Origin: Chloroflexota bacterium
GTDB taxonomy: Bacteria; Chloroflexota; UBA11872; UBA12225
Direction of reading: 5' to 3'
DNA: 64,000 bases
Assembly (NCBI GenBank): GCA_030447525.1
Contig: JAUJOR010000005.1
Coordinates: forward strand, 124,001 to 188,000
Shown here: positions 10,438 to 17,473 of the stretch, one piece after another
Layout: every line of letters starts with the position of its first letter
Numbering within the stretch: the first letter of the stretch is position 1
The notes under the pieces: model-generated
The model's input: only the letters and a program-made list of their open reading frames with translations
Databases searched by the model: none
Told to the model about the DNA's origin: nothing
Position numbers and translations under genes: made by a program

Positions 10438-10475
10438 GGTGGGCGTTTTGCGGCTGGTGTCACGAACGTTGGGGG
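10438..10475 (-). repeat. Tn3 right terminal inverted repeat
   Basis: 38 bp inverted match of 5307-5344, identical over the outer 29 bp. Confidence 0.9.
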
Positions 10476-10739
10476 ACGGCCAAGTACGAGCGGATCATGC
10501 CCCGGCCGGAGCTGGAGAAGGTGACCCAGGGGGCCATCGACCCCAAGCGCTCCATCGAGAGCCCCGACCACACCTTCCTCGACTTCACCCGCCTCGACCG
10601 GTACTACAACCGCGAGATCCGCGACCCCATCTACCGCAACGAGGGGACGCCGCGGGAGGTCATCGCTCGGGGCAAGCCCGGATACGACGCCCTGGCCAAG
10701 GAGATCTACGACCAGTGGCACGGCAAGCTGCCCACGTGA
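10476..10739 (+). pseudogene. 3' end of an unknown gene abutting Tn3
   Basis: Open from the transposon junction: TAKYERIMPRPELEKVTQG at the start, DFTRLDRYYNREIRDPIYRN in the middle, ending EIYDQWHGKLPT. Composition is protein-like, rich in charged residues, and codons are GC3-high, so it looks like the real C-terminus of a soluble protein of about 87 residues or more. I do not recognise the family. It is not the missing half of VirB4, because the expected Walker B and NQ motifs are absent. An ATG at 10497 could start a short product but has no ribosome site. Confidence 0.5.
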
Positions 10740-10819
10740 CCCACCCGTGCGGACCGTCGTGAGCCACCGAGGGGCGACAGTGCGGCGTCACCGCGGCCCC
10801 CCGTCGCGCTCATTCCGGT

Positions 10820-10911
10820 TCAGATAGTCCTCACCCCTGGGGTGGGGGCTTGGAGTGGGAGCTTAGCCCCGTTGACCCGATCGCGTAGGGACCGGTCAAG
10901 GGTCAACGGCT
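10820..10911 (-). pseudogene. PIN toxin 3' fragment
   Basis: Reads PLTLDRSLRDRVNGAKLPL before a stop. This is nearly the same as the end of the PIN toxin at 11572-12035 (LTLDRPLRDRVNGAKLSLL), and the DNA is also similar, so it is the tail of a second or duplicated PIN gene. Confidence 0.65.
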
Positions 10912-11094
10912 TACACCCAGGCCAAGGCGGCGAAGCGGGAGGCCGAGGAGACGGCCCGGCTCACCGAGGAGGCCATCGAGCTGCGGGATGCGTCGACGAC
11001 CTCGCAAGGACACAGGTACGCCCGGTGGCGGCCCTTGGCGGGTCACTGCGTCATGGTACTCCGGCGTAGCGGCAGCACGACGGATCCTCCCCGG

Positions 11095-11120
11095 CGTCGC
11101 ATAACCCATATTGTGCGACG
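11095..11120. repeat. dif/pdif-like palindromic recombination site
   Basis: Two 10-bp arms, CGTCGCATAA and TTGTGCGACG, with one mismatch between them, flank a 6-bp centre (CCCATA). The 10+6+10 geometry is close to XerCD sites (11+6+11). It lies 77 bp from the start of the toxin-antitoxin gene group. The related core CGCATAA-6 bp-TTATGCG occurs at 22436-22455. Confidence 0.5.
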
Positions 11121-11196
11121 TGCCGGGTGTTCCTCCCCTGTCGCTCAGCAAACGCTGGTGTTTGACCGTCAGGAGGGAGACGTTGCCGGCGCGGTC

Positions 11197-11535
11197 TTAG
11201 CGGGGTGTCGTTGGGCCCGTCAATGCCTCCCGGGCCGGGGAAGCGTTGTGGGGGCGTGAGACGGGGCTCCAGCGGTGTGGGGGCTGGATCGTCCGCACGT
11301 AGATGGGGATCCCGTCTTCGACCTGGAGGTCAACCAGACGGTCGAGGTAGAGCTGGCGGACCGGTTCGACGTCGTCGATGTCGACGGTCACCCGCAGCCG
11401 TGTCCCTGGTGGGTCTTCGCCCTCGACGAGCTCGAAGGTGGCCTGCGGGTAGCCGGCGCGGATGAGCCGCTCCAGTTCGGCGGCGGCCTGTTGCACCCTC
11501 GGGTCACGCGCCGGTTGGGCTTCTTGCGTCATCAC
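11197..11535 (-). CDS. Hypothetical protein of TA-linked family
   Basis: 112 residues. RVQQAAAELERLIRAGYPQA, then FELVEGEDPPGTRLRVTVDIDD and a repeated-looking VDLQVEDGIPIYV strand suggest a small alpha-beta fold. Similar small proteins commonly sit beside PIN toxins in thermophilic Chloroflexota (from memory, not checked). AGGAGG at ~11545 supports the ATG pair at 11535/11532. It lies 36 bp downstream of the PIN toxin on the same strand, so probably in that operon. Function unknown. Confidence 0.65.
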   Translation of the reverse strand: MMTQEAQPARDPRVQQAAAELERLIRAGYPQATFELVEGEDPPGTRLRVTVDIDDVEPVRQLYLDRLVDLQVEDGIPIYVRTIQPPHRWSPVSRPHNASPAREALTGPTTPR

Positions 11536-11571
11536 CTCTCACCTCCTTCCCTTATCTCTCCTTTGCTGCAC

Positions 11572-12035
11572 TCACCGGATCATCGGATAGTCTGGGTGTG
11601 TCGGGAGCGCCTGGCGGATGAAGTCGCCCGGGGTGGCGGCCAGCAGTGAGAGCTTGGCCCCGTTGACCCGATCGCGGAGCGGCCGATCGAGGGTCAGCAG
11701 GAACAAGGCCCCGCAATGCACGGCGGCTGCGAGTACATGCGCATCCTCTCTCCCACGATCTGGACGCAGGAGTCGAAGGCCGCACCACTGGGGACGCTGG
11801 CGATCTCCAACGGGGTGACGGCGAGCAGTTCGTGGAGGCTCCGCAGCTTCTCCAGGCCCATCTTCTCGGTGACGTTGCGACGGGCTTCGACGAGGACCGG
11901 CCGGGAGACGGCCATGCGCAGGAGCCCGTGCTGGCACACGGCCAACAAAAAACCGGATCCACCTGAAGGTGATCCGGCCGCAGCGACGAGGCACGAGGCG
12001 TCGACAAAGAGAAGGGTATTTCGGTCGACCCTCAT
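11572..12035 (-). pseudogene. PIN-domain toxin, frameshifted
   Basis: VapC-like RNase. N-terminal LLFVDASCLVAAAGSP carries the first PIN Asp; ISRPVLVEARRN-like region carries the Glu. The frame then shifts near 11740-11750 and continues as GREDAHVLAAAVHCGALFLLTLDRPL, which holds the remaining Asp pair of the active site. All acidic residues are therefore present but split over two frames. The start overlaps the antitoxin stop by 4 bases. Either the toxin is inactivated, leaving an orphan antitoxin, or there is an assembly indel. Confidence 0.8.
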
Positions 12036-12349
12036 CCTCTCCTGGGGATGCCGTGCTCGCGCGCGAAGCGACGGGCGATCCCTTCAGCCTCCTCATCCAG
12101 GGCGTCGTCTCGGATGAACCCCTCGATCTGCTGGCGCGTATAGGTGCGCAGGATGATCTCTCCCCTGGCACGGGTGTCGTCTAGGAGCTGCTCCAGGCTG
12201 GATCTGGGGATGCGGTACTTGCGTCCTAGCCGGGAGGCCATCAGCTTCCCCTCTCGGATGTAGCGATAGATGGTGTCGCGGTTGACCTGGAGGTAGGCGG
12301 CGGCTTGCTCCGCTGTCAGGATCTCGCGCACGGGTTGGACGTCGAACAT
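12032..12349 (-). CDS. HTH (excisionase-type) antitoxin
   Basis: 105 residues. REILTAEQAAAYLQVNRDT, then IYRYIREGKLMASRLG and KYRIPRSSLEQLL form the classic HTH_17/MerR-like excisionase fold at residues 8-60. The C-terminal acidic helices (DDALDEEAEGIARRFAREH) likely bind the toxin. ATGA overlap with the PIN gene marks a coupled antitoxin-toxin operon. No ribosome site precedes the ATG; the promoter's -10 box lies about 10 bases upstream, so the message is probably leaderless. Confidence 0.8.
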   Translation of the reverse strand: MFDVQPVREILTAEQAAAYLQVNRDTIYRYIREGKLMASRLGRKYRIPRSSLEQLLDDTRARGEIILRTYTRQQIEGFIRDDALDEEAEGIARRFAREHGIPRRG

Positions 12350-12358
12350 AGTGTGTTT

Positions 12359-12387
12359 ATTATCTCATTGTTGTTGCTATTTATCAA
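12359..12387 (-). promoter_or_regulatory. Leaderless promoter of the HTH-PIN operon
   Basis: On the minus strand TTGATA (12382-12387), a 17-bp spacer, and GATAAT (12359-12364). The antitoxin ATG is at 12349, only about 10 bases downstream. The stretch 12350-12420 is strikingly AT-rich against its surroundings. Confidence 0.65.
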
Positions 12388-12503
12388 TACTTATCTTTAT
12401 TTTGGTGTGTGCATGCAGTGTTTTGAAGAGGGGGTTGTGCAGGGGCGGCGTAGACTGCGCCGTGCGAAGTGCTCTCTCCCGCTTCTTGCCCGAGACACGC
12501 GGC

Positions 12504-12785
12504 CTAGACGGGGCCGGCGATCACGCAGACCCCCAGCAGCAATGCGACCGGGACGAGGACCATCCCGAGTACGAGCTTCCGGCGGTAGCACCACACCTCC
12601 CCCATCCAGATCGCCACCGGCACCGGCAGCAGGAAGACGATCGCCCCGTTGCCGCGCAGACTCAGCCGGGCGCTCTCCCAGGTCGGACCGTGGTCGCGGA
12701 AGTAGATCGTGACGTAGTGCAAGGCGAGCCCAACGAGCAACGCGACCACGCCGGCGAGGACGGATGCGCGCGTCTCCTGAGTCAT
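12504..12785 (-). CDS. Small three-helix membrane protein
   Basis: 93 residues with hydrophobic segments at ~9-28 (VLAGVVALLVGLALHYVTIY), ~48-62 (GAIVFLLPVPVAIWMG) and ~68-92 (KLVLGMVLVPVALLLGVCVI). No known family recognised. It sits alone between two HTH genes on the same strand. Start ATG 12785 has weak support. Confidence 0.55.
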   Translation of the reverse strand: MTQETRASVLAGVVALLVGLALHYVTIYFRDHGPTWESARLSLRGNGAIVFLLPVPVAIWMGEVWCYRRKLVLGMVLVPVALLLGVCVIAGPV

Positions 12786-12824
12786 CGCCGTCCCCCGCTG
12801 CCCTAGCCGGTGCTGAGGGCGTGG

Positions 12825-13040
12825 TTACGGGTGGCTCCCTGCGCGTGGGGTGCGCCCAGGCCGATGCCGGGCTGCTTTCAGCCAGGCCCGCACTGCAGGC
12901 GCGGTGGTCAGCCAGATCCGTCCGCTACGGCGAGTCTCGAGGTTACCCACCCGAGCGGCCCGGCTGAGGGTGGAACGGGCCAGCCCTAAGCGATCGGCCG
13001 CCTCAGCGACGGTCATCCATTCCTCACTGATCTGGGCCAC
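12825..13040 (-). CDS. Small HTH_17 (excisionase-like) DNA-binding protein
   Basis: 71 residues: EEWMTVAEAADRLGLARST, then LSRAARVGNLETRRSGRIW, a full helix-turn-helix of the excisionase/AlpA type, with a basic tail. The GTG start at 13040 is preceded by GGAGAG 8 bases upstream. Proteins of this kind act as excisionases or as element-encoded repressors; no integrase is adjacent, so repressor of the divergent promoter at 13114-13142 is a reasonable inference. Confidence 0.7.
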   Translation of the reverse strand: MAQISEEWMTVAEAADRLGLARSTLSRAARVGNLETRRSGRIWLTTAPAVRAWLKAARHRPGRTPRAGSHP

Positions 13041-13113
13041 TGTGTTCCCTCTCCCCTAGCCTAGCCATCCCCGCTACTCCCAGGCAAGCCCCGCCCTTTT
13101 ACCGCCTTCTTAC

Positions 13114-13142
13114 TTGCTCTATATTGTATTTTAGACTAATAT
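13114..13142 (+). promoter_or_regulatory. Promoter of the SWIM/DUF2958 operon
   Basis: TTGCTC (13114-13119), 17-bp spacer, TAATAT (13137-13142) within an AT-rich island. Transcription would start near 13150 and run through the hairpin leader into 13351-14253. Confidence 0.6.
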
Positions 13143-13201
13143 AAACCTGGATTTCTGGTCGAAGAAAGGAGGAGCACACCGCCGGCACACAAACCAAGAA
13201 A

Positions 13202-13300
13202 AGTGATGCCCCGGTCACGGTGACAGCCGTGCCGGGGCGTAGATCGACCCTCATCCCCCAGCAAGGAGCAGAGGAAACGACCACCATGAGTGTAGCGCGA
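13202..13300 (+). repeat. Hairpin direct repeat, copy A
   Basis: Begins GATGCCCCGGTCACGG, with the opposite arm CCGTGCCGGGGC ending near 13236, so the RNA would form a strong stem. It then has an AAGGAG-type site and GACGACCAC-like sequence and ends GAGTGTAGCGC. The same order recurs at 14561-14640. Confidence 0.7.
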
Positions 13301-13348
13301 CGCGCACCACGCAGCGTTCTTGGCGTCCCCGACGCCCCCGAGGCCTGA
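13286..13348 (+). CDS. 20-residue leader peptide candidate
   Basis: ATG 13286 to TGA 13346-13348 encodes MSVARRAPRSVLGVPDAPEA. A GAGGA ribosome-like site lies 10 bases upstream. The stop is 2 bases before the ATG of the SWIM gene, which itself lacks a good ribosome site, so translational coupling is likely. Arg/Ala-rich, no domain. Confidence 0.4.
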   Translation: MSVARRAPRSVLGVPDAPEA

Positions 13349-13350
13349 CC

Positions 13351-13674
13351 ATGGCCCTGGGTGACATCCAAGGCAAGGCGGTCGCCAAGGCAAACCGCCT
13401 GAGCGGCGCCGCCCGGGTGATCCGAGTGCGCCACGGGCTCTACCGGGTGCCCTCGGCGACCCAGCCGGACGTGGTCTACACGGTCACCGGCGACGGGCGC
13501 TTCGTCATCGACTACGCCTGCACCTGTCCGGCGGGACGCAGCGGCATCCCCTGCTGGCACGCGGCGGCCGTCCGGCTCCGCAAGACCCAGGAGGAGGCCA
13601 AGGCCGACTGGCGGCGCATCCTCGCCCGCCGAGCCGCGGAGGCTCTGCCGCGTGATCCGGACCGGGCCGCTTGA
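13351..13674 (+). CDS. SWIM zinc-finger protein
   Basis: 107 residues. CTCPAGRSGIPCWHAAAV at ~residues 57-74 is the SWIM signature CxCx(n)CxH, a zinc-binding DNA or protein interaction motif. The preceding strands (VIRVRHGLYRVPSATQPDVV) are typical of the leading beta hairpin. Alone, without a helicase or MULE domain, it resembles plasmid- and phage-borne SWIM proteins. It is followed by a DUF2958 gene, an association I recall from mobile elements. Confidence 0.8.
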   Translation: MALGDIQGKAVAKANRLSGAARVIRVRHGLYRVPSATQPDVVYTVTGDGRFVIDYACTCPAGRSGIPCWHAAAVRLRKTQEEAKADWRRILARRAAEALPRDPDRAA

Positions 13675-13694
13675 CTGGGTGCAAGGAGACGACG

Positions 13695-14012
13695 ATGGAG
13701 CGCACACCCGATGCCCACGACTACCTCCCGCCGGAGATCCGGGCCCGGCTGCCCCGCTTACGCGCGACTGAGGTCCAGGCCGACCCGATCGCCCAGGTCA
13801 AGTACTTCACCCCGGACAGCTCCTGGACCTGGTACGCCCTGGAGTTCGACCCCGAGGAGGAGCTCTTCTTCGGCCTGGTGCAGGGCTTTGCTGAGGAGTT
13901 CGGTTCCTTCGCCCTGGCAGAGCTGCGCGCGGCGCGTGGCCCGCTGGGGCTGCGGATCGAGCGCGACCTGTGCTTTACGCCGACTCCGGTGTCGAAGCTG
14001 AAGTGGCGATGA
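13695..14012 (+). CDS. DUF2958 protein
   Basis: 105 residues. LPRLRATEVQADPIAQVKYF, then TPDSSWTWYALEFDPEEELF, GLVQGFAEEFGSFALAELRA and a PLGLRIERDLCFTP ending are diagnostic of DUF2958, a family found almost only on plasmids and integrative elements beside replication or transfer genes. AAGGAG at 13683-13688 fixes the start. Biochemical role unknown. Confidence 0.85.
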   Translation: MERTPDAHDYLPPEIRARLPRLRATEVQADPIAQVKYFTPDSSWTWYALEFDPEEELFFGLVQGFAEEFGSFALAELRAARGPLGLRIERDLCFTPTPVSKLKWR

Positions 14013-14022
14013 GTACAACGTC

Positions 14023-14253
14023 ATGCCGACGGTCCCGACCACCAATCAGATCGACCAGCTGCGCTTTGCGGCGGCCATGCTGGAGCGCCTGCTGACCAAC
14101 GCCAGCGAGTTCTGCTGCATCATCGAGCGCGAGCTCGACGCAGTCTATAGCCGGATCCTCGACCTTGAGCATCCGAGCTGGCCCGACGAAGGGGGCGAAG
14201 AGACGGCCGACGTCTCAGATGCGGACGACCCGGCCGACTCTTGCCAGCCCTAA
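14023..14253 (+). CDS. Hypothetical small protein
   Basis: 76 residues, helical (IDQLRFAAAMLERLLTNASE, then FCCIIERELDAVYSRIL) with an acidic tail. It starts 11 bases after the DUF2958 stop, so likely the same transcript. No known domain. A terminator-like hairpin follows. Confidence 0.55.
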   Translation: MPTVPTTNQIDQLRFAAAMLERLLTNASEFCCIIERELDAVYSRILDLEHPSWPDEGGEETADVSDADDPADSCQP

Positions 14254-14259
14254 CCTAAC

Positions 14260-14292
14260 GGGGGCGGTGATCTACCGCCCCCACGTCCCTTT
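14260..14292 (+). terminator. Terminator-like hairpin
   Basis: GGGGGCGGT (14260-14268) pairs with ACCGCCCCC (14274-14282) around a 5-base loop, followed by ACGTCCCTTTT. Fits the end of the 13351-14253 operon. Confidence 0.6.
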
Positions 14293-14309
14293 TCCAGGAG
14301 ACCCCAGCA

Positions 14310-14555
14310 ATGGATGAACTCAGACGGTTCCTCACTGCCGTGGGAAACGGCGAAGTATGGGAACACGCCGAGGAGGGCTGGCAGCTTCAAGCGCCCCACG
14401 TCCAGGCGATCGTCAAGCCCAACGGGCGCGATGGATACCTCTGGAGTGTCCGGCTCCTGCCGAGCGACCAGATCATCAGCGACGAGGCCGCTACTGACCA
14501 TGAGGCGATGCGCGCGGCCGAACGGGTGATTGAGGAGCACCGCCCCCCTAGATAA
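14310..14555 (+). CDS. Hypothetical small protein
   Basis: 81 residues: MDELRRFLTAVGNGEVWEHA at the start, then PHVQAIVKPNGRDGYLWSVR, and a C-terminal helix. An AGGAGA site precedes the ATG by 9 bases. Alpha-beta-beta-alpha pattern similar to small single-strand-binding or inhibitor proteins of mobile elements, but no family is recognised. Confidence 0.55.
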   Translation: MDELRRFLTAVGNGEVWEHAEEGWQLQAPHVQAIVKPNGRDGYLWSVRLLPSDQIISDEAATDHEAMRAAERVIEEHRPPR

Positions 14556-14560
14556 GCAGA

Positions 14561-14640
14561 TGCCCCGGTCACGGCGGCCACCGTGCCGGGGCGTGGGCAC
14601 CCCCACCACCAAGGAAGAGACGACCACGCAGAGTGTAGCG
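14561..14640 (+). repeat. Hairpin direct repeat, copy B
   Basis: Second copy of the 13202-13300 block: GATGCCCCGGTCACGG arm, CCGTGCCGGGGC return arm, AAGGAAGAGACGACCAC, then GAGTGTAGCGC. No complete gene follows on this strand, so this copy may mark a duplication or cassette boundary. Confidence 0.65.
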
Positions 14641-14759
14641 CCCAGAATACTCACCCCCACCAGAATCGGTGTTCGCAAGCACTTTGGCCGGTAGTCATAT
14701 ACACGGTACCGGCGGATGTGGATAATGCTCTTGCTCCTGCATTGCCGCAGTGGCAGGCC

Positions 14760-15494
14760 TCAAAAGGACACCTCTTCATCAAGGTCAATGATGTCCTTCC
14801 CGTCGCTGGCGTCGGGTTGCGCTTCGGGTTGCTCCAGCACCCCTTCCAGGTACCGAACCACTTGGCCGGCGATCCTCGCCAACTGATCGAACGTCAAGAT
14901 CTCGATACGGTGCAGGTGGCCATTGAGGGACCGGAGGGCCTTGCATTGCTCTTCATCGCCGTCCCGTCCGATGATGATCTTTGCCCGGACCTTGTTGACA
15001 TCTACCTCATCGCGGTGCTCGATGGCCAAGCGGTCTGCGTCGAACTCCTCAAGGTAGTGCACGATCTGGCCGATGGCTGTGGATAACTCGCTTCCTGGAA
15101 AGTACGTGTCGTGGGAGCGGTCATAGCGGAACAGCGCGCGACCCTCGAGTGGCGTCTTTATTTCGATTACTTCGATGTAGCCATCGGTGGTGCGCCGGAG
15201 TACGAAGTCTTGCTGCTCGTTGCGCGTCCACTTGCGCTGGTCCAGCAACTCGCTGTACTCGCTGCCGAACATCCAAGGGTGGGCCTCCAGGTGTTTTTGC
15301 AACACCGGCTCTTGGACATCCGCCTCGATATCGGCCAACAGCTTGTCCAAGGCCGCACGGAACCGGCCGACGTTGAGGGCCGCCGCTGCCTGGCGAGATC
15401 CGTCTGGATCGCTCGCGGCGGCGATGACGAGGGCGCGGAGTAGGTCGGCATCGGCGTTCGTCAGACGCACTAGTGGGTCAGTTGTCATGCTCAT
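14760..15494 (-). CDS. sduA: Shedu defence nuclease SduA (DUF4263)
   Basis: 244 residues from ATG 15494 (or 242 from 15488). The C-terminal two thirds carry PVLQKHLEAHPWMFGSEYSE, QDFVLRRTTDGYIEVIEIKT and a later GQIVHYLEEFDADR helix, the hallmark layout of Shedu/DUF4263. Glu-x-Lys in VIEIKTP belongs to the PD-(D/E)xK-like nuclease core. Shedu is a single-gene anti-phage system. The N-terminal helix (DADLLRALVIAAASDPDG) is short, so this is a compact Shedu. Its first codons (MSMTTDPLVRL) are encoded by sequence matching an IS630 terminal repeat, so the natural start or promoter may have been altered. Confidence 0.85.
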   Translation of the reverse strand: MSMTTDPLVRLTNADADLLRALVIAAASDPDGSRQAAAALNVGRFRAALDKLLADIEADVQEPVLQKHLEAHPWMFGSEYSELLDQRKWTRNEQQDFVLRRTTDGYIEVIEIKTPLEGRALFRYDRSHDTYFPGSELSTAIGQIVHYLEEFDADRLAIEHRDEVDVNKVRAKIIIGRDGDEEQCKALRSLNGHLHRIEILTFDQLARIAGQVVRYLEGVLEQPEAQPDASDGKDIIDLDEEVSF

Positions 15495-15608
15495 CCCCGT
15501 TGCTGGGTCATCCTTCCGCGGTGCTCTGGGGCGACTGTCATCCTGAGCGCAGCGCAGGATCCGTCTCATACGGACCAGGAAGCGTCACGATCGTGATAAT
15601 CGACCCAC
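15473..15608. repeat. MITE-like unit between TA dinucleotides
   Basis: 136 bp starting GTGGGTCAGTTGTCATG and ending GACCCAC, flanked by TA on both sides (15471-15472 and 15609-15610). The left arm matches the adjacent IS630 right end at 16 of 17 bases. It also contains a CATCCTGAGCGCAGCGCAGGA stretch typical of dispersed chloroflexotal repeats. It overlaps the 5' end of the Shedu gene. Confidence 0.5.
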
Positions 15609-15610
15609 TA

Positions 15611-17031
15611 GTGGGTCACTTCTCATGCACACACGCGTTCGTAGGCGGAGGGTGCCGGGACACGGCGGGGGATGGGGCGATGGGTGACGGCACCGGAGCC
15701 GCCCAGCGCGTGTCGCCGCTGGCGCGCCCGCCAGCGGCGCTGTTGGCGGGGGCCGCCCCAGACGAATGGCGTCGGGGCGGCGTTCCAGCCCCGCACGGTG
15801 GCGGCCAGCCAGGCCATGATCTGCGTGGCCGTCTGCGGGTGCTGGCCGTCGAGGGCCCGGCGGGCGAGGATGCGCTGGACGGATTCGGCCATGTTCAGCC
15901 ACGCCGCCCAAGGGGTAGACAACGGCAGGATGCCGTGGGCGCACAACCAGCAGACCAGGGCGGCGCTGTGGTGGCCAGCCAGGTTGTCCCACACGAGCAG
16001 CACGCGCAGGCGCGCAGGTCGTCGGGCAGGGTGAAGCGTTCGGTCAGGCCAGCCTGCCACGCCTCCCACACCACCCGGGTCGCAGTGGGACCGGTGGGAT
16101 CGGGCGCCGCCGGCGGGACGGGCAGGTCGGCCAGGATGGCCTCCAGTTCGCGCGTGAGCCATGGATGCAACACCGCGTTAGGCGCCCGCGCCACGGGCAG
16201 CGCCCGCACCTCGCCGGTGGCCGGTCGGAACAGGGTCAGCAGTTTGGCCGTCCCGCGCCGCGGACGTACTCGTGGGGGTGCCGGACCGGCTGCCCTTCGG
16301 GCTGCCAGGAGGGACCTGGCTGCGGGAGGGCCTGGTAGGGCCCAGCTTCGTCCTGCGTCCACACCTGCAGGCCCAGGCGCTCCCCCTGCGTGTAGGCGCG
16401 CTCGATCAGGTCTTTTTGGGGGCGGTGTCGCGGTCGGTCACGGTCACCGGCCCCGCCTTGCGGCGCCGGACGACTGTGCCGGTGTGGCACCAGGTGCGAC
16501 TCTGCTGCCACGTGTACCCGGCCCCCCACAGGGTGGTCAGGATCGTCTTGGTGCTGACGGCGGGCAGCCCGTCCGGGGCGCGGCGCAGCGCCCGCTGCAG
16601 CGTCGTCAGCGACCAGGTGGCCGTCCCGTCGTGCTCCCGGTCCGGCGTCCGGCGGAACTCGCGCACAATCCGCTCCCGCGTCGCGCGTCGTACCGCACCG
16701 GGGGCCCCCCGCCGTGGCGCGGCTCCAGCGCCCGCCAGGCCCTCCCGATTGAAGCGGGCCACCAGCCGGGCGACCGCCACACCTGACCGCCGCCCGGCGC
16801 GCGGCCGCCGCCACGAACGAGGCGCCGGCGGCCACGGCGAGCAGCGCCTTGGCCCGGGCCGCGATCGGCCCGCTCGCTCCCGGCGCGCGCGCCACCTCCA
16901 AGCCCGCCTGCTCGGCGGCGGTCAGTGGGCGCAGGGCTACCTTCTGCGGATGGGGCATCCCACTCCTCCTGACAGCCCGCCAGGATACCAGCCCCCGCCC
17001 CAAACCGTCACACCCATGAGAACTGACCCAC
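15611..17031. mobile_element. IS630-family element (decayed)
   Basis: 1421 bp with ends sharing GTGGGTCA-S-TTCTCATG, flanked by TA (15609-15610 and 17032-17033), the target duplication of IS630/Tc1-mariner elements. It contains one transposase gene on the minus strand, split over several frames. Confidence 0.85.
15623..16958 (-). pseudogene. IS630-family transposase, multiply frameshifted
   Basis: From ATG 16958 (AGGAGGAG upstream; [20 protein letters not shown]). The HTH half continues as [20 protein letters not shown] in a second frame, returns to the first for [12 protein letters not shown] (first Asp), then shifts again to [14 protein letters not shown] (second Asp) and [14 protein letters not shown] (Glu). 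All three DDE residues survive, spread over at least four shifts. The recognisable core is that of IS630 transposases. Confidence 0.85.
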
Positions 17032-17034
17032 TAG

Positions 17035-17265
17035 TGTATCACCGAGGCGCGCTGGCGGGACGACTTCGAACGTGGCGGGTGGGTCAAGCTACTCTCCGCC
17101 AGAACGGTAGAGAACCGGGGCGTCGCCCCCGATCCAGCAGGAGAACAGCTGCCCTCTCCGGCTGAAGACCCAAGTGTGGACGTTCTGGACCAGCTGGATG
17201 CTATCGCCCTCTCCAGTGCGAAACCGATCAGGGGCAAGACCCTGCAGCTCGCGCTTCCGCTCTAA
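17035..17265 (+). pseudogene. Gene remnant right of IS630
   Basis: Open directly from the IS630 target TA: ITEARWRDDFERGGWVKLLS at the start, ending AKPIRGKTLQLALPL before a stop. It reads like the C-terminus of a soluble protein and has no start in the window, because the IS lies where its 5' part would be. A minus-strand frame (17089-17277) competes, so the strand is not certain. Family unknown. Confidence 0.35.
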
Positions 17266-17434
17266 CGGCGCCACCAAACGCGAGATCCCTTTGGCTGTCT
17301 GCTTCGCCCACTGCCGAGCTGACTCTCATTTCCCGGGATCGCTCACGACGCGCAGAGGCCCTGTTGATCACCTTCCCCGGCTGACCGGACTCTTGGCCAG
17401 TTACCGACCCACTAAACCGCCAGCCATCAGGCCA

Positions 17435-17461
17435 TTGATTTTACACTTAAGCGTGTATAGA
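17435..17461 (+). promoter_or_regulatory. Candidate promoter of 17474-18681
   Basis: TTGATT (17435-17440), 15-bp spacer, TATAGA (17456-17461) with a TG just before it (extended -10). Low-GC pocket immediately before the operon; the leader would be very short. Confidence 0.45.
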
Positions 17462-17473
17462 ATGGTGCCACCT

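Larger units (their letters stand above)
5307..10475. mobile_element. Tn3-family transposon with TnpI-type recombinase
   Basis: 5169 bp bounded by inverted repeats of 38 bp. The outer 29 bp are identical (5307-5335 and 10447-10475, starting CCCCCAACGTTCGTGACACC) and 34 of 38 match overall. Inside are a passenger gene, a tyrosine recombinase and a divergent tnpA, the Tn4430-like arrangement in which a tyrosine recombinase replaces the serine resolvase. The 5-bp flanks differ (GCCAT on the left, ACGGC on the right), so no target duplication is visible. Left flank is virB4, right flank an unrelated gene end, which suggests an adjacent deletion or recombination between copies. Confidence 0.9.
10740..11196. 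other. Remnant-rich spacer
   Basis: Contains a PIN-gene 3' fragment (10820-10911, minus), a short coiled-coil-like plus-strand fragment (~10910-10990: AKAAKREAEETARLTEEAI) and a dif-like palindromic site (11095-11120). No complete gene is visible. Confidence 0.5.

Noticed and set aside
12840..13060. Plus-strand frame opposite the small HTH gene
   Set aside because: The minus-strand HTH has a clear fold and a ribosome site; the plus frame has neither.
17089..17277. Minus-strand 62-codon frame next to IS630
   Set aside because: It overlaps the plus-strand remnant, which runs open up to the IS junction and reads more like a protein end; neither strand is certain.
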